Notes under the pieces: model-generated | Database searches by the model: none | What the model saw: only the letters and a program-made list of their open reading frames with translations | Told to the model about the DNA's origin: nothing | In this document: positions 47,322-58,867 of the stretch, piece after piece | Layout of the letters: each line of letters opens with the position of its first letter | How positions within the stretch are numbered: the first letter of the stretch is position 1 | Assembly (NCBI RefSeq): GCF_004011865.1 | Contig: NZ_RKLP01000006.1 | Span: forward strand, 186,001 to 250,000 | Source: Prescottella agglutinans | GTDB taxonomy: Bacteria > Actinomycetota > Actinomycetes > Mycobacteriales > Mycobacteriaceae | Direction of reading: 5' to 3' | DNA: 64,000 bases | Program-made: the position numbers and the translations under genes

Positions 47322-48104
47322 CTACCTCGACTCGGTCATGACGCCGATGTCACCGGCGTTCAGAAGCTGGTGCAGGTCCACGACGGCTCGCACCGAACTC
47401 CCCGGGGGGAGCGGGTTCACGTCGGCGGTGATCACGGACTGGCTCTGGCCCAGTGCCTCGAGTCTTTCCAGAACCTTGAGGCGCTCGTCGTCGTCGGCGA
47501 TCCTGTCGATCCTGCCGACGACCAGCAGGGGTGGACGTCGCGTGTTGGCCACGGCGATCCGCAACAACAACTGCTGGATCTCGGGCAGATCGTCGACGAA
47601 CGCGTTGAGCGGCGGCAGCGGGACGTCGCCGAACACCTCGCCGCACATCTCCTCGACACCGCTCGTCCCGACACGCGGGACGAACCGATACCAGGGGGAG
47701 TTCCACCTCAGTTGTTCGGTGACGAGATCGCGCACGGTGACCGATGGACGGACCTCGTCGAGTTCGTTGAGGCACGCGATGGCCGAGTTGCGGAACACAG
47801 CCATGGGTTTGTCCTCGAACCCGAGGACGGTGAGGGATCCGGCGGTCAGGCGCATCCGTCCGCACAGCGCCATCAACAGCGCGGTACGCGCGGCACCCGC
47901 CGGCGCCGCCAGCACGGTGACGCCACCGATGTCGATGTCGAGATCGAGCGGCCCGAACACGTGGCCCCACGGGCCGTGAAGTTCGATTGCTCTGGCGGAC
48001 AACAAAGTTCCTGAGATCGGTTCCCACGGGGGCTGGTAGCCCTCGACCTGTGTTTCGACCAATTCGCACTCCACATTCCCTCGTCGTTCCATGAACGACG
48101 ACAT
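47322..48104 (-). CDS. Degenerate ABC-type ATPase-like protein
   Basis: A 260-residue protein with the overall layout of an ABC ATPase but altered motifs. The Walker A box reads AAPAGAART (66-74), so the invariant GK is AR. The signature region reads DDLPEIQQLLLRIAVA instead of an LSGGQ segment. Walker B reads LLVVGRID with neither the aspartate nor the catalytic glutamate. It therefore cannot hydrolyse ATP in the ordinary way, though it may bind nucleotide or act as an inactive partner. It lies three bases upstream of the YhgE/Pip permease in one operon. ATG at 48104 was taken; a second ATG lies four codons later. Confidence 0.75.
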   Translation of the reverse strand: MSSFMERRGNVECELVETQVEGYQPPWEPISGTLLSARAIELHGPWGHVFGPLDLDIDIGGVTVLAAPAGAARTALLMALCGRMRLTAGSLTVLGFEDKPMAVFRNSAIACLNELDEVRPSVTVRDLVTEQLRWNSPWYRFVPRVGTSGVEEMCGEVFGDVPLPPLNAFVDDLPEIQQLLLRIAVANTRRPPLLVVGRIDRIADDDERLKVLERLEALGQSQSVITADVNPLPPGSSVRAVVDLHQLLNAGDIGVMTESR

Positions 48105-48166
48105 GTTCGGCTGCTGTCCCTGTCCCTCACTACTTCGAAATCGGCGTCGGATCGGCGGTCAGGCCG

Positions 48167-49447
48167 TCACAGGCTGTTCTTGACGACCTGGCCGTTCTTG
48201 ACGATCACCGACAGGTACTTCTCCGGGTCGGCCAGCACGCTCAGGTCGTCGAGCGGGTTGCCGTCGACGAGGAGCAGGTCGGCCCAAGCCCCCTGCGCCA
48301 CGACGCCGAACGGGGCGTCCCGGTACGGATCACGTTCACCGGCGAGCCGGAACAGTTGCGCGTTGCCGGAGGTCAGCATCCGCAGGGCGTCGACATTGCT
48401 GTAGAAATCGCCCAGTCTGGCCGCCATCTCGCTCTGTCGCTTCGCGAACTGCGGCTCGAGCAGCAGATCGGTGCCGAAGGCCACCTTGACCCCGTACTTC
48501 TGCGCCCAGCCGTAGATCCGGTCCACGCCGCTGCAGATCTGGCGGTTCTTCTCGGCTCGGTCGGCGTCGGGATAGTGGTGATCGTCCTCCGCGAAGGGCT
48601 GCATCGACAGCCAGACTTCGCGCTCGGCCATCAACTTGACGGTGGCCTCGTCGGACAGGTGGCCGTGCTCGATCGACTTGACTCCGGCCTCGATCGCACG
48701 CCGGATGCCGGTGACGTTGTAGACGTGCGTGGCGACGTAGGTGCCGTAGTCGGTTGCCGCGTCGACCCCCGCTCGCAGTTCGGCGTCCGTGAACTGCACG
48801 GTGTACAGCGGGTCGTACGTCGACGCGGCTCCGCCGCCGACCATCATCTTGATCTGCGAGGCGCCCTTCTTGAGCTGCTCGCGTACAGCAGCCAGGACGC
48901 GCTCCTCGCCGTCGGCGATCCGCATGAAACCGATTGTTTCCGAGCGATTCTCGGCACCTCCGAGAGCGGAGGGAGTGTCGTAGACGTTGCCGAAGTCGCC
49001 GTGACCGCTGGTCTGCGAGATCGCCGCCTGACACGGGTAGATGCGCGGCCCGGGGAATTGGCCGCGATCGATTGCGGACTTGATGCTCGCGGTGTCGCCG
49101 GCCATGTCGCGGACCGCGGTGAACCCTCTCATCAGCATGTTCTTCGCCTCGGCGACGCCGTTGAGGGTGATGTGCCCCTCCGTGCCCATGAGGAGGTCCA
49201 CGTACGAATTGGCGTTGCCCACCAGGTGGACGTGTGCATCGCTCATCCCGGGCATCAGGACCCGGCCTCCGCCGTCGATGACGACAGTTTCCCTGCCGGG
49301 ATCGTCCCCGATGGGGGAGGTCGACACGGCGGCGACCTTGTTGCCGTCGATCAGAACATCCCCGTTGCTCAGGTCTGCGGATACGCCGTCGAACACCCGG
49401 ACGTTGCGAAACAGTAAACGCTTCTTGCTTTCCGGAAGAGTCGTCAT
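48167..49447 (-). CDS. Metal-dependent amidohydrolase
   Basis: A 426-residue TIM-barrel amidohydrolase. The metal ligands HxH are in DAHVHL (72 and 74), with ASQIKMMVGGG carrying the likely carboxylated Lys, THVYN, IEHGHL and the final Asp in FGTDLLLEP. The C-terminal GAWADLLLVDGNPLDDLSVLADP strand is typical of imidazolonepropionase and Xaa-Pro dipeptidase-like enzymes. The ATG at 49447 is preferred to a TTG three codons upstream. A TAGCTT box eight bases ahead suggests a leaderless message. It heads the operon with the ATPase-like protein, permease and gadB. Hydrolysis of an N-acyl or dipeptide glutamate source would fit, but is unproven. Confidence 0.88.
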   Translation of the reverse strand: MTTLPESKKRLLFRNVRVFDGVSADLSNGDVLIDGNKVAAVSTSPIGDDPGRETVVIDGGGRVLMPGMSDAHVHLVGNANSYVDLLMGTEGHITLNGVAEAKNMLMRGFTAVRDMAGDTASIKSAIDRGQFPGPRIYPCQAAISQTSGHGDFGNVYDTPSALGGAENRSETIGFMRIADGEERVLAAVREQLKKGASQIKMMVGGGAASTYDPLYTVQFTDAELRAGVDAATDYGTYVATHVYNVTGIRRAIEAGVKSIEHGHLSDEATVKLMAEREVWLSMQPFAEDDHHYPDADRAEKNRQICSGVDRIYGWAQKYGVKVAFGTDLLLEPQFAKRQSEMAARLGDFYSNVDALRMLTSGNAQLFRLAGERDPYRDAPFGVVAQGAWADLLLVDGNPLDDLSVLADPEKYLSVIVKNGQVVKNSL

Positions 49448-49455
49448 ACCTCGCA

Positions 49456-49461
49456 AAGCTA
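49456..49461 (-). promoter_or_regulatory. Possible -10 of the amidohydrolase-gadB operon
   Basis: TAGCTT on the minus strand, eight bases before the ATG at 49447, fits TANNNT. Transcription would start at or very near the start codon. Confidence 0.35.
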
Positions 49462-49676
49462 ACAGCGGGTGCGTCGGGTCGCGCCCCGTCGATGACCGCC
49501 GGGTCGGAATTAACCCCCTACTTCACCCGTTCTCGAGGTGTCGGTGATCGCCACGGCGGCGGCGGAAAGACCCGTGACAAGTGACGGTGCGACGCAAAGG
49601 ATTCCGGGCGCAGAACCGCCGATCCCGCTGCCCTCGGCAAATGCGTCGCGGCAGCGGCATCGGCGGTGGACCTGGG

Positions 49677-50324
49677 TCAGAGCGTCTCGACGGGCTCCCG
49701 CGCCGGGCGGCGTGGCTTGCCGAGGAAGATGACGGACGCCGCAAAGAAGAACACGGCTCCGACGAACGTGCCGGCGTTGGCGAGGGCCGCGTCCTCGACG
49801 CTTCCCGACTGGGTGATGAACGCCCCCGCGGCGGAGAGGCCGAATGCGAGTGAACCGAGGGCGTTGAACCAGGCGCTCTGCCAGTCGAGGGAGCGCGGAG
49901 CCCAGTAGTTCTTCGCCCGGACGAGCATCAGGATCGCCAGATAACTGCTGATCAGGAACGCAATCGAGCCCTCCGCGTTCGGCGTCCACACCAGGTGCTT
50001 CTCGCCCGCGATGGTGTGGGCGTGCAGGGCGGCCCCGGTGCTGACGTTGAACAGCACCGTGCCCAGGAACTGGGTGGCCGCGGCGAGCCATTCGGCGCGT
50101 ATCGCGGGCTTGCCGGTGGCGGTGTCCGTCGTCGTGGCCGCGCCGCTGAGGATCAACTGTATGAACGCGGCGTAAGTGAAGAACCACGAGCCGACGAAGA
50201 AGGCCGTGTTGGCGGTGGCCGTGCCGAGGGCGGGCGCGAGCACCGGCGCCGAGCCCAGTGCGAAGAGCAGCGACCCGATCGTGAATCCCCACGATTGCAT
50301 CCGCAGAGTCGGGTGAATCAGCAT
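49677..50324 (-). CDS. Hypothetical membrane protein with six spans
   Basis: A 215-residue hydrophobic protein with about six membrane segments, including WGFTIGSLLFALGSAPVLAP, FFVGSWFFTYAAFIQLIL, AATQFLGTVLFNVSTGAAL, GSIAFLISSYLAILMLV, FNALGSLAFGLSAAGAFI and a final GAVFFFAASVIFLG. The conserved middle loop HLVWTPNAEGS lies between spans. It resembles YrhK-like or small integral membrane proteins of actinobacteria, but I do not recognise it with certainty. The ATG has no ribosome site but TATACT seven bases upstream. Function unknown. Confidence 0.7.
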   Translation of the reverse strand: MLIHPTLRMQSWGFTIGSLLFALGSAPVLAPALGTATANTAFFVGSWFFTYAAFIQLILSGAATTTDTATGKPAIRAEWLAAATQFLGTVLFNVSTGAALHAHTIAGEKHLVWTPNAEGSIAFLISSYLAILMLVRAKNYWAPRSLDWQSAWFNALGSLAFGLSAAGAFITQSGSVEDAALANAGTFVGAVFFFAASVIFLGKPRRPAREPVETL

Positions 50325-50331
50325 GTGCGGC

Positions 50332-50337
50332 AGTATA
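50332..50337 (-). promoter_or_regulatory. Possible -10 of a leaderless promoter, six-span protein
   Basis: TATACT on the minus strand, seven bases ahead of the ATG at 50324, with no ribosome site between. This is the best -10 match among the leaderless candidates. Confidence 0.4.
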
Positions 50338-50545
50338 GGTCGCAATCCGCGGTGATACGCCAATTCGGGCGAACAGGGAGGCCGAAGCGTCGCTCGAATC
50401 AGACTGTTGTGCAGCACAAGACGATGGTGGAACGACGACTGGTCCTACAGCCGTTGGGATTACGTTCACCCGGGGTTCGCCGTGTCGACGGCGCGTCCGG
50501 TGCGCGCGGCGGCAGTTCGCGGATGCCGATCTGCTCGGTGCAACG

Positions 50546-50551
50546 TACCGT
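50546..50551 (+). promoter_or_regulatory. Possible -10 of a leaderless promoter, SRPBCC gene
   Basis: TACCGT fits TANNNT and ends six bases before the ATG at 50558. No ribosome site is visible. Confidence 0.3.
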
Positions 50552-50557
50552 GGACTC

Positions 50558-51028
50558 ATGAGCGGCTCGAACGTGACGGTGGTCGATCGCGGACCGCGCA
50601 GGATTGCCCGCCGGGTGACCGTCGACGCACCCGCGTCGACGGTGTTCGACCTGATCGCCGACCCGCGGCGCCACCACGAACTCGACGGCTCCGGGACGGT
50701 ACGACACACCGTGGCCGGGCCGGACCGCCTCGACGAGGGCGCCACCTTCACGGTCGCGATGAAGATGTTCGGCGCGCCGTACCGGATCACGAGCCGGGTC
50801 GTCGACTTCGACGACGGGCATGTCGTCGAATGGAAGCACCCCTTCGGGCATCACTGGCGGTGGGAGTTCGACGAGACCACTCCCGGCCACACCGAGGTGA
50901 CCGAGGTGTTCGACTATTCGATGGTCAGGTTCCCGCAGTGGGTGGAATGGATGGGCTTCCGCTCGAAGGACGAGCAGGGCATCACGGCGACCCTCGAGCG
51001 CCTGCGCGTGCGATACACCGACGGGTGA
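50558..51028 (+). CDS. SRPBCC family protein
   Basis: A 156-residue START-like protein. RVTVDAPASTVFDLIADPRRHHELDGSG (about 19-46) is the classic polyketide-cyclase/dehydrase-like opening, then a sheet with FTVAMKMFGAPYRITSRVVDFDDGHVVEWKHP and HTEVTEVFDYSMV, and a C-terminal helix ATLERLRVRY. These proteins bind hydrophobic ligands in a deep cavity; some are cyclases or lipid carriers. No ribosome site is seen. Its stop is next to the convergent gene at 51030. Confidence 0.83.
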   Translation: MSGSNVTVVDRGPRRIARRVTVDAPASTVFDLIADPRRHHELDGSGTVRHTVAGPDRLDEGATFTVAMKMFGAPYRITSRVVDFDDGHVVEWKHPFGHHWRWEFDETTPGHTEVTEVFDYSMVRFPQWVEWMGFRSKDEQGITATLERLRVRYTDG

Positions 51029-51029
51029 C

Positions 51030-51716
51030 TCACAGCGGCGTGAAGTACGTCTCGCCGATCGCGAACACACCCCGCTGCGGCAGCCAGAATCCGCCGAGCC
51101 GGGCCTGTTCGGGAAGGGGACCCGGCGGGCCGACATCGACGCCGTCAACCGTTGCCCGGCTGCGTTCCACGGCCCACAGCCGGCGTGGATTGGCCCGGAA
51201 GGAGTGCCCACTCGGAGTCTCCCCGGTAAGCCCGATCCGTCCCACGCCGAGCAGTGGTCCGGCGACCCGGGACATCAGTGTCAGCACGCGGTCGTTGCGC
51301 CACAGCGCGGCGGGCAGCAGCGATCCGGCAGCGGTCATCGCGCGGGTGGCGAGGGACCGAGCCAGCGTCATCGACCAGTCGATCGTGTCGTCGACGGTCA
51401 CGCCGAACGAGTTCGGTCCGGTCCAGGTGATGGTGATGTCCGCGGTTCGAGATTCCGCCAATGCCCGGCCGAAGTAGCGCGGGCAGGAGGACTCCGGCGC
51501 TGCGCTGATGTACATGACCCACCGGCCGGCCGGGTCCCGGTGCCACACCGAGTCGTAACCAGGGCCGATCGAGCTCGCGGGGAAGTGTCGGAGGGCGAGG
51601 TAGTGGCCGGTCGCGAACGGCACGCCCATCACGGCGTATCCGGCGAACCGCTCGAACTCGTCGCCCGGCGGGAGATCGGGCAGTTCTTCGGCAAGGGTTC
51701 GCGGGCTGATGCTCAT
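51030..51716 (-). CDS. Hypothetical protein, possibly lipocalin-like
   Basis: A 228-residue cytosolic protein starting after GGGAGCG. It contains MGVPFATGHYLALRHFPASS, VWHRDPAGRWVMYISAAPESSCPRYFG, ITITWTGPNSFGVTVDDTIDWSMTL and a C-terminal RLGGFWLPQRGVFAIGETYF. Alternating Trp-, Gly- and Tyr-rich strands suggest a beta-barrel, as in AttH/carotenoid-hydratase-like lipocalins. This is a guess from composition only. It is convergent with the SRPBCC gene and has no close partner. Unknown function. Confidence 0.65.
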   Translation of the reverse strand: MSISPRTLAEELPDLPPGDEFERFAGYAVMGVPFATGHYLALRHFPASSIGPGYDSVWHRDPAGRWVMYISAAPESSCPRYFGRALAESRTADITITWTGPNSFGVTVDDTIDWSMTLARSLATRAMTAAGSLLPAALWRNDRVLTLMSRVAGPLLGVGRIGLTGETPSGHSFRANPRRLWAVERSRATVDGVDVGPPGPLPEQARLGGFWLPQRGVFAIGETYFTPL

Positions 51717-51826
51717 GGTCGCTCCCGACGGTCGGCGGGCTTCCGGTCGGCGTGCGAGCCCGCGCGTACTGCATCGTCAGCGTAGGCACACCACCGTCCG
51801 TGGCGGTAGGGCCACGTCCGGCCGTC

Positions 51827-52444
51827 TCACACCGCGGTAGCGAGCGCGGCGGCGGCCGTGAAGAACAGGGTGGCGAACACGCGGCTGGTGACCTGCTGCT
51901 GACGCGGCGAGCGCAGCAGACGGAGCACGCGCGCGGCGAGGCCGGTGTACCCGGTCATGACGACGGTGTCCACGGCGACCATGGTGGCCGCCATGAGCGC
52001 GTACTGCGGCAGGAGCGGTGCGGTGGGGTCCAGGAACTGGGGCAGCACCGCCAGCATGAAGACGATCGCCTTCGGGTTGCTGGAGTTGATCAGGAAGGCC
52101 CGCAGCACCAGCCCCGCGGCGGTGGCCCGGCCGTCGTCCGGTGCGGCCTCGAGCGGTGTCGGTGCCGAGCGCCACTGCCGCACGCCGAGATACGCGAGGT
52201 AGGCGACGCCGAACCACTTCACGATCAGGAACGCCGTCGTCGATCCGGCGAGCAGGGCGCCGACGCCAGCCGCGACGACGGCGATCTGTAGGAGCAGTGC
52301 CAGCTGGAGGCCGAGGATGTTCCAGTACCCGCGTAGGAATCCGTGCTGCAGGCCGGTGGACATCGACGCGATCGCGCCGGCTCCCGGTGACAGACTGATC
52401 ACCCAGCTGGCGCCGAAGAACGCCAACCAGACCTGCCACGACAC
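51827..52444 (-). CDS. LysE-family amino-acid exporter
   Basis: A 205-residue transporter with six spans: the first with VISLSPGAGAIASMSTGLQHGF, the family's conserved P-G-P region in a variant form, followed by GLQLALLLQIAVVAAGVGALL and KWFGVAYLAYLGVRQWR. NSSNPKAIVFMLAVLPQF is the second signature. LysE-type proteins export basic or other amino acids and homoserine lactone-like compounds. The GTG start has TAGACT eight bases ahead and no ribosome site. It stands alone 48 bases downstream of the GH1 gene on the same strand. Confidence 0.87.
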   Translation of the reverse strand: MSWQVWLAFFGASWVISLSPGAGAIASMSTGLQHGFLRGYWNILGLQLALLLQIAVVAAGVGALLAGSTTAFLIVKWFGVAYLAYLGVRQWRSAPTPLEAAPDDGRATAAGLVLRAFLINSSNPKAIVFMLAVLPQFLDPTAPLLPQYALMAATMVAVDTVVMTGYTGLAARVLRLLRSPRQQQVTSRVFATLFFTAAAALATAV

Positions 52445-52452
52445 GGGCGGAG

Positions 52453-52458
52453 AGTCTA
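52453..52458 (-). promoter_or_regulatory. Possible -10 of a leaderless promoter, LysE gene
   Basis: TAGACT on the minus strand, eight bases before the GTG at 52444, with no ribosome site. It lies in the 48-base gap after the GH1 gene. Confidence 0.35.
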
Positions 52459-52492
52459 TGCCCGCCCCTGCCGTCCGGCCGCGGCGGGGCGG

Positions 52493-53794
52493 CTACGAAC
52501 CGCCCCCGGAACCTCCCGACGATCCGGAGCCGACGCAGCTTCGCGGCGGATCGACGAGCGAGCAGAACGCCTCCGCCATCACGGGCCGGTAGTCGGCGGG
52601 TACGCCGCCGCCGGCGATGATCGTTCGGTAGGTCTCGACGGCGTCGGTCGGGCGGCGGGTCAGCGTCGGATCGGTGAGCGCATCGACCGTGTACAGGCCG
52701 AATCGCGGACGGTACGAACCCCACTCGTAGTTGTCGGTGATCGACCAGTAGTTGTAGCCGATCACGTCGGCGCCGTCCTCGCGGGCGCGCTCGATCCAGT
52801 AGACGTGATCGCGCAGGTGATCCGAGCGCGTGTAGCCGTCCGCGCGCGGCTTGCCGTCGTCGGTGGACATCCCGTTCTCGACGACGTACAGCGGCATGCC
52901 GGGCAGCTTGCGGTGGTAGGCCATGAGCGCGTGGTAGATCCCGTCCGGTTGTGGGACGACGTCGTAGAAGCGGTCGGTGGCCGCGGCGATCGCCGAGACG
53001 TTGTCGAGCGAGACGCCGTAGTAGTAGTCGATCCCGAGGAAGTCCAACTTGTCGGTGACCCGGTCGACGAACAACCCGTCGAGCGGGCCGAAGACGGCTG
53101 GGATGAACGCGAGGTTGCTGCCGACGCGAGCAGACGGGTCGAGTTGGTGGATACGGTCGTAGATCGCGCGGTGGGCGCGGGTCATGCCGTCGAACATCTT
53201 GTGCACATCGCCGAGCGAGATTCCGCCGAACGTCAGTTCGCGCTGCGCGTACGTCGTCGGCTCGTTGAACGTGATCCAGATCGCCCCGACGTCCTGGTAG
53301 CGGTCGACGACCTTCTCCGCGTTCGCGAGCCAGTCGTCGACGGTCCGGGGATCGGCCCAACCGCCGCGATCGGCGATCCAACCCGGATACACCCAGTGGT
53401 CGAGCGTGATCATCGGCGTCATCCCGTGGCTCCGGATGCGCCGGACGACGTCGTCGTAGTAGGCGAACTCGGCCTCGTCCCATGTGCCCGGGTTCGGTTG
53501 GACGCGGGCCCACTCGATGCCGAAGCGGAACACGTCGACACCCAGCGCGGCGGCGTTGTCGATGTCCTCGCCGTAGCGGTGGCGGAAGTCCACCGCGTCC
53601 CCGACCTCGTCGTCGGTCTTGCCCGACGCCGAGTACCGCGCCCAGTTGCTGTCGGGGGACGAACCCTCGGACTGGAAGCCGGAGGTGGCGACGCCCCAGA
53701 GGAAGTCGTCGCCGAGTGGTCCGGCGTGCGCGGCGGGAGCAGCGAGCAGCGTCGCGGCGAGGGCGACGATCGTGGAACGCAGGACGGCCTTCAC
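52493..53794 (-). CDS. Secreted glycoside hydrolase family 1 (beta-glucosidase type)
   Basis: A 433-residue exported GH1 enzyme. The signal peptide (1-24) ends AHA. The acid/base glutamate is Glu178 in TFNEP and the nucleophile Glu306 in VVENGMS, so the retaining mechanism is complete. GFQSEG replaces the usual sugar-binding QIEG at about 40-44. The GTG at 53794 is favoured because AAGGAG then sits at the right distance. A Ser/Gly-rich tail ends the protein. It lies 10 bases downstream of the cholesterol oxidase stop, so the pair form an operon. Substrate is not clear; release of sugar from a steryl or lipid glycoside is considered under findings. Confidence 0.92.
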   Translation of the reverse strand: MKAVLRSTIVALAATLLAAPAAHAGPLGDDFLWGVATSGFQSEGSSPDSNWARYSASGKTDDEVGDAVDFRHRYGEDIDNAAALGVDVFRFGIEWARVQPNPGTWDEAEFAYYDDVVRRIRSHGMTPMITLDHWVYPGWIADRGGWADPRTVDDWLANAEKVVDRYQDVGAIWITFNEPTTYAQRELTFGGISLGDVHKMFDGMTRAHRAIYDRIHQLDPSARVGSNLAFIPAVFGPLDGLFVDRVTDKLDFLGIDYYYGVSLDNVSAIAAATDRFYDVVPQPDGIYHALMAYHRKLPGMPLYVVENGMSTDDGKPRADGYTRSDHLRDHVYWIERAREDGADVIGYNYWSITDNYEWGSYRPRFGLYTVDALTDPTLTRRPTDAVETYRTIIAGGGVPADYRPVMAEAFCSLVDPPRSCVGSGSSGGSGGGS

Positions 53795-53804
53795 GCTCAC
53801 TCCT

Positions 53805-55430
53805 TCAGAAGACGGTGCCGACGTCGGCGGCCACGAGGGTGTCCATGCTGTGCTCGGCAAGTGCCGCGATCGTCATCGACGGATTGCACGCGCCGGTCGA
53901 ACCGGGGATACGTGAGCCGTCGAGGACGTAGAGGCCCCGATGCCCGTGAACTCGCCCGGCGTCGTCACACACCGTGCCGAACGTGGCGCCGCCGAGCGGA
54001 TGGAATGTGTTGGTGTCGAACGCATTCACGTCGGCCGCGACCACGCCGAACCCGGTGCCGACGATCTGTTCGATCCGGGCGCGGATCGCGTCGGTCAGTC
54101 TGCGGTCGTAGGCCTGGTCCCAGGTCAGGACGGCGTCGTCGCGATTCGGGTCGTAGTTCCACACCCCGAGGCCCGGCACGACGCCGTAGCCGATGACCGA
54201 GGTGGTGTGCACGTCGACGGGGAAGGGCACCGGGCCGGTGACGATCGTCAGCGCACCCGCCGGGTTGTCCCAGTCCTTGACGCCGACGCAGGCGGGCCCG
54301 CCCTGCCACGCGCCGGGGCTGCCGGCGGCGCGGGTGATCATGAAGATGCGATCGCCGTTGTTGCCCCACCCGGTGCCGACGGCGTCGGGCAGGTCTGGGA
54401 CGAGGTTCTTCGCCCGCGCCTTGACGAGCAGGCGCGTCGTGCCGGGGGACGCGGCGGCCAGGAAGAGCGCGTCGGTGACGATGCGCTTGCGTTCGAGCAC
54501 GGCGCCGTCCGTGCCGATCCGGTCGCAGTGCACGATCCACGTTCCGTCGCGGACGAGTTCGACGTCGTTCACCCGGTGCAGCGGTGCCACCTCGACCCGG
54601 CCGGTGGCCCGGGCCTCGGCGAGATACGTGACGTCGAGCGAGTGCTTGCCGCCGTTGTTGACCCCGTAGATGAGGTCGCCGTTGGTGTACGACGGGCGCA
54701 TCTCGCCACGCAGTTCCCGGCGCGCGAACTCCCAGTCGATCGGCATCGGCACCCGGAACGTGTCGAGGCCCTGCGCCGCGGCCGCCTCGAGGAACTGCCG
54801 CGACGAGAGGTACTGCGGGCTGCCGAGGACGTCGTCCGGGATGGTGGCGATGCGTAGCATCCGTGCCACCCGCGGGTAGTACACCTCGTCCATAAGTTGG
54901 TAGTCGATCGACGACGACACGCACGCGGCGAAGTTCTCGCCGTCCGGCTGCATCGTCATGCCGTGGTAGACGAGCGACCCACCACCGACGCCCGCGCCGC
55001 ACAGGACGTCCATGCCGTTGCCCGGGATGCGTTCCATGATCCCGGTGAAGGGCGCGAACACCGCCGGGGGCGCGCCGGTCATCACCGGGTGCGGCTGCAG
55101 CCATGCCGACCGCTGGTCGGGGGCGAACATGTGGGGGAAGGTCTCGGCGTTGGGGCCGGTGGGCCACCAGATGCCGCGCTCGAGGATCAGCGTGTCGACG
55201 CCGGCCCGCGCCAGGTGCCATGCGGCGATGGAGCCGCCGAACCCGCTGCCGACGACTACGGCGCGGCGCCGCTCCTCGGTCACCGGCGGGCCCGCCGGGG
55301 GCGCGGCCGCGGCCGGGTGCGCGGCGGCTGCGGCGAGGGTGGTGGCCGCAGCACCACCGAGGCCACCGAGGAACGCGCGCCGGGTCACCCCGGAGCGGGC
55401 GGACGTCGTGCGAGTCGGGTCTGGGATCAC
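53805..55430 (-). CDS. Tat-exported cholesterol oxidase (GMC family)
   Basis: Oxidises cholesterol and isomerises it to cholest-4-en-3-one, producing hydrogen peroxide. The 541-residue protein has a twin-arginine signal (TRRAFLGGLGGAAA, 16-29), the FAD motif GSGFGG at 61-66 and the conserved catalytic pair His477 (HPLGG) and Asn516 (NPSMT), spaced as in the Streptomyces and Brevibacterium class I enzymes. The GTG follows AGGGAG. The FAD-loaded protein is exported folded. It is co-transcribed with a GH1 glycosidase and precedes hisD divergently. Other GMC sterol/alcohol oxidases are possible but less likely. Confidence 0.9.
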   Translation of the reverse strand: MIPDPTRTTSARSGVTRRAFLGGLGGAAATTLAAAAAHPAAAAPPAGPPVTEERRRAVVVGSGFGGSIAAWHLARAGVDTLILERGIWWPTGPNAETFPHMFAPDQRSAWLQPHPVMTGAPPAVFAPFTGIMERIPGNGMDVLCGAGVGGGSLVYHGMTMQPDGENFAACVSSSIDYQLMDEVYYPRVARMLRIATIPDDVLGSPQYLSSRQFLEAAAAQGLDTFRVPMPIDWEFARRELRGEMRPSYTNGDLIYGVNNGGKHSLDVTYLAEARATGRVEVAPLHRVNDVELVRDGTWIVHCDRIGTDGAVLERKRIVTDALFLAAASPGTTRLLVKARAKNLVPDLPDAVGTGWGNNGDRIFMITRAAGSPGAWQGGPACVGVKDWDNPAGALTIVTGPVPFPVDVHTTSVIGYGVVPGLGVWNYDPNRDDAVLTWDQAYDRRLTDAIRARIEQIVGTGFGVVAADVNAFDTNTFHPLGGATFGTVCDDAGRVHGHRGLYVLDGSRIPGSTGACNPSMTIAALAEHSMDTLVAADVGTVF

Positions 55431-55646
55431 TGCGGCTCCCTGGCGTCTGTGGGTACGGGGTCTCGCAGGTCGCGACTCTAGGGTGGACACGTGTCCAGTG
55501 GGGTGTCTTTCGGATAAATCGCAGTTCAGACATGCCGCTCGCCGCCGGAGGTGACCCGTTCGACGCGCGCGTGGGGCCGGAGCGAAAGCAACTTGCACCT
55601 ATCACGGATAATCGGTGTAAACCCCGTTCTCCAGAGAGGACCTCTC

Positions 55647-58710
<3,064 letters not shown>

Positions 58711-58714
58711 AGCC

Positions 58715-58867
58715 ATGGATACCGTCTTCATCTACATCCTGTTCCTGGGTGCGGGTTTCGCCATCGGCGGCGCGTACTCGCTCTGGAAGGTCAACAAGCT
58801 GGCCTCGGGCGTGCTCGTGGCACTCGCGATCCTCGCCGCGGCATCAGGGATCCTGCGGCTGATCTGA
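58715..58867 (+). CDS. Small two-span membrane protein within the his operon
   Basis: A 50-residue protein: MDTVFIYILFLGAGFAIGGA forms a first span, then a short SLWKVNKL loop and a second span VLVALAILAAASGILRLI. It lies four bases after hisB and overlaps the next MFS gene by one base (TGATG), so it is fully embedded in the operon. Short genes in the same place are known in related his operons of corynebacteria, without assigned function. It could help assemble or regulate the adjacent transporter. Confidence 0.75.
   Translation: MDTVFIYILFLGAGFAIGGAYSLWKVNKLASGVLVALAILAAASGILRLI

Noticed and set aside
51777-53513. A 578-codon open frame on the minus strand overlapping the GH1 and LysE genes
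   Set aside because: Arg/Pro-rich shadow in another frame of the GH1 gene; the GH1 frame has signal peptide, acid/base and nucleophile residues.
55590-55640. KstR-type site before the cholesterol oxidase or hisD
   Set aside because: The closest match (AAC-CCC-GTT) has three rather than two bases between half-sites and lies beside hisD, so it does not fit TNNAACNNGTTNNA.
55634-55646. GAGAGG-A-CCTCTC dyad as a histidine attenuator or riboswitch at hisD
   Set aside because: The one-base centre cannot form an RNA loop at full stem, there is no histidine-rich leader peptide and no T-box-like sequence. It is most likely a chance feature of the ribosome site.
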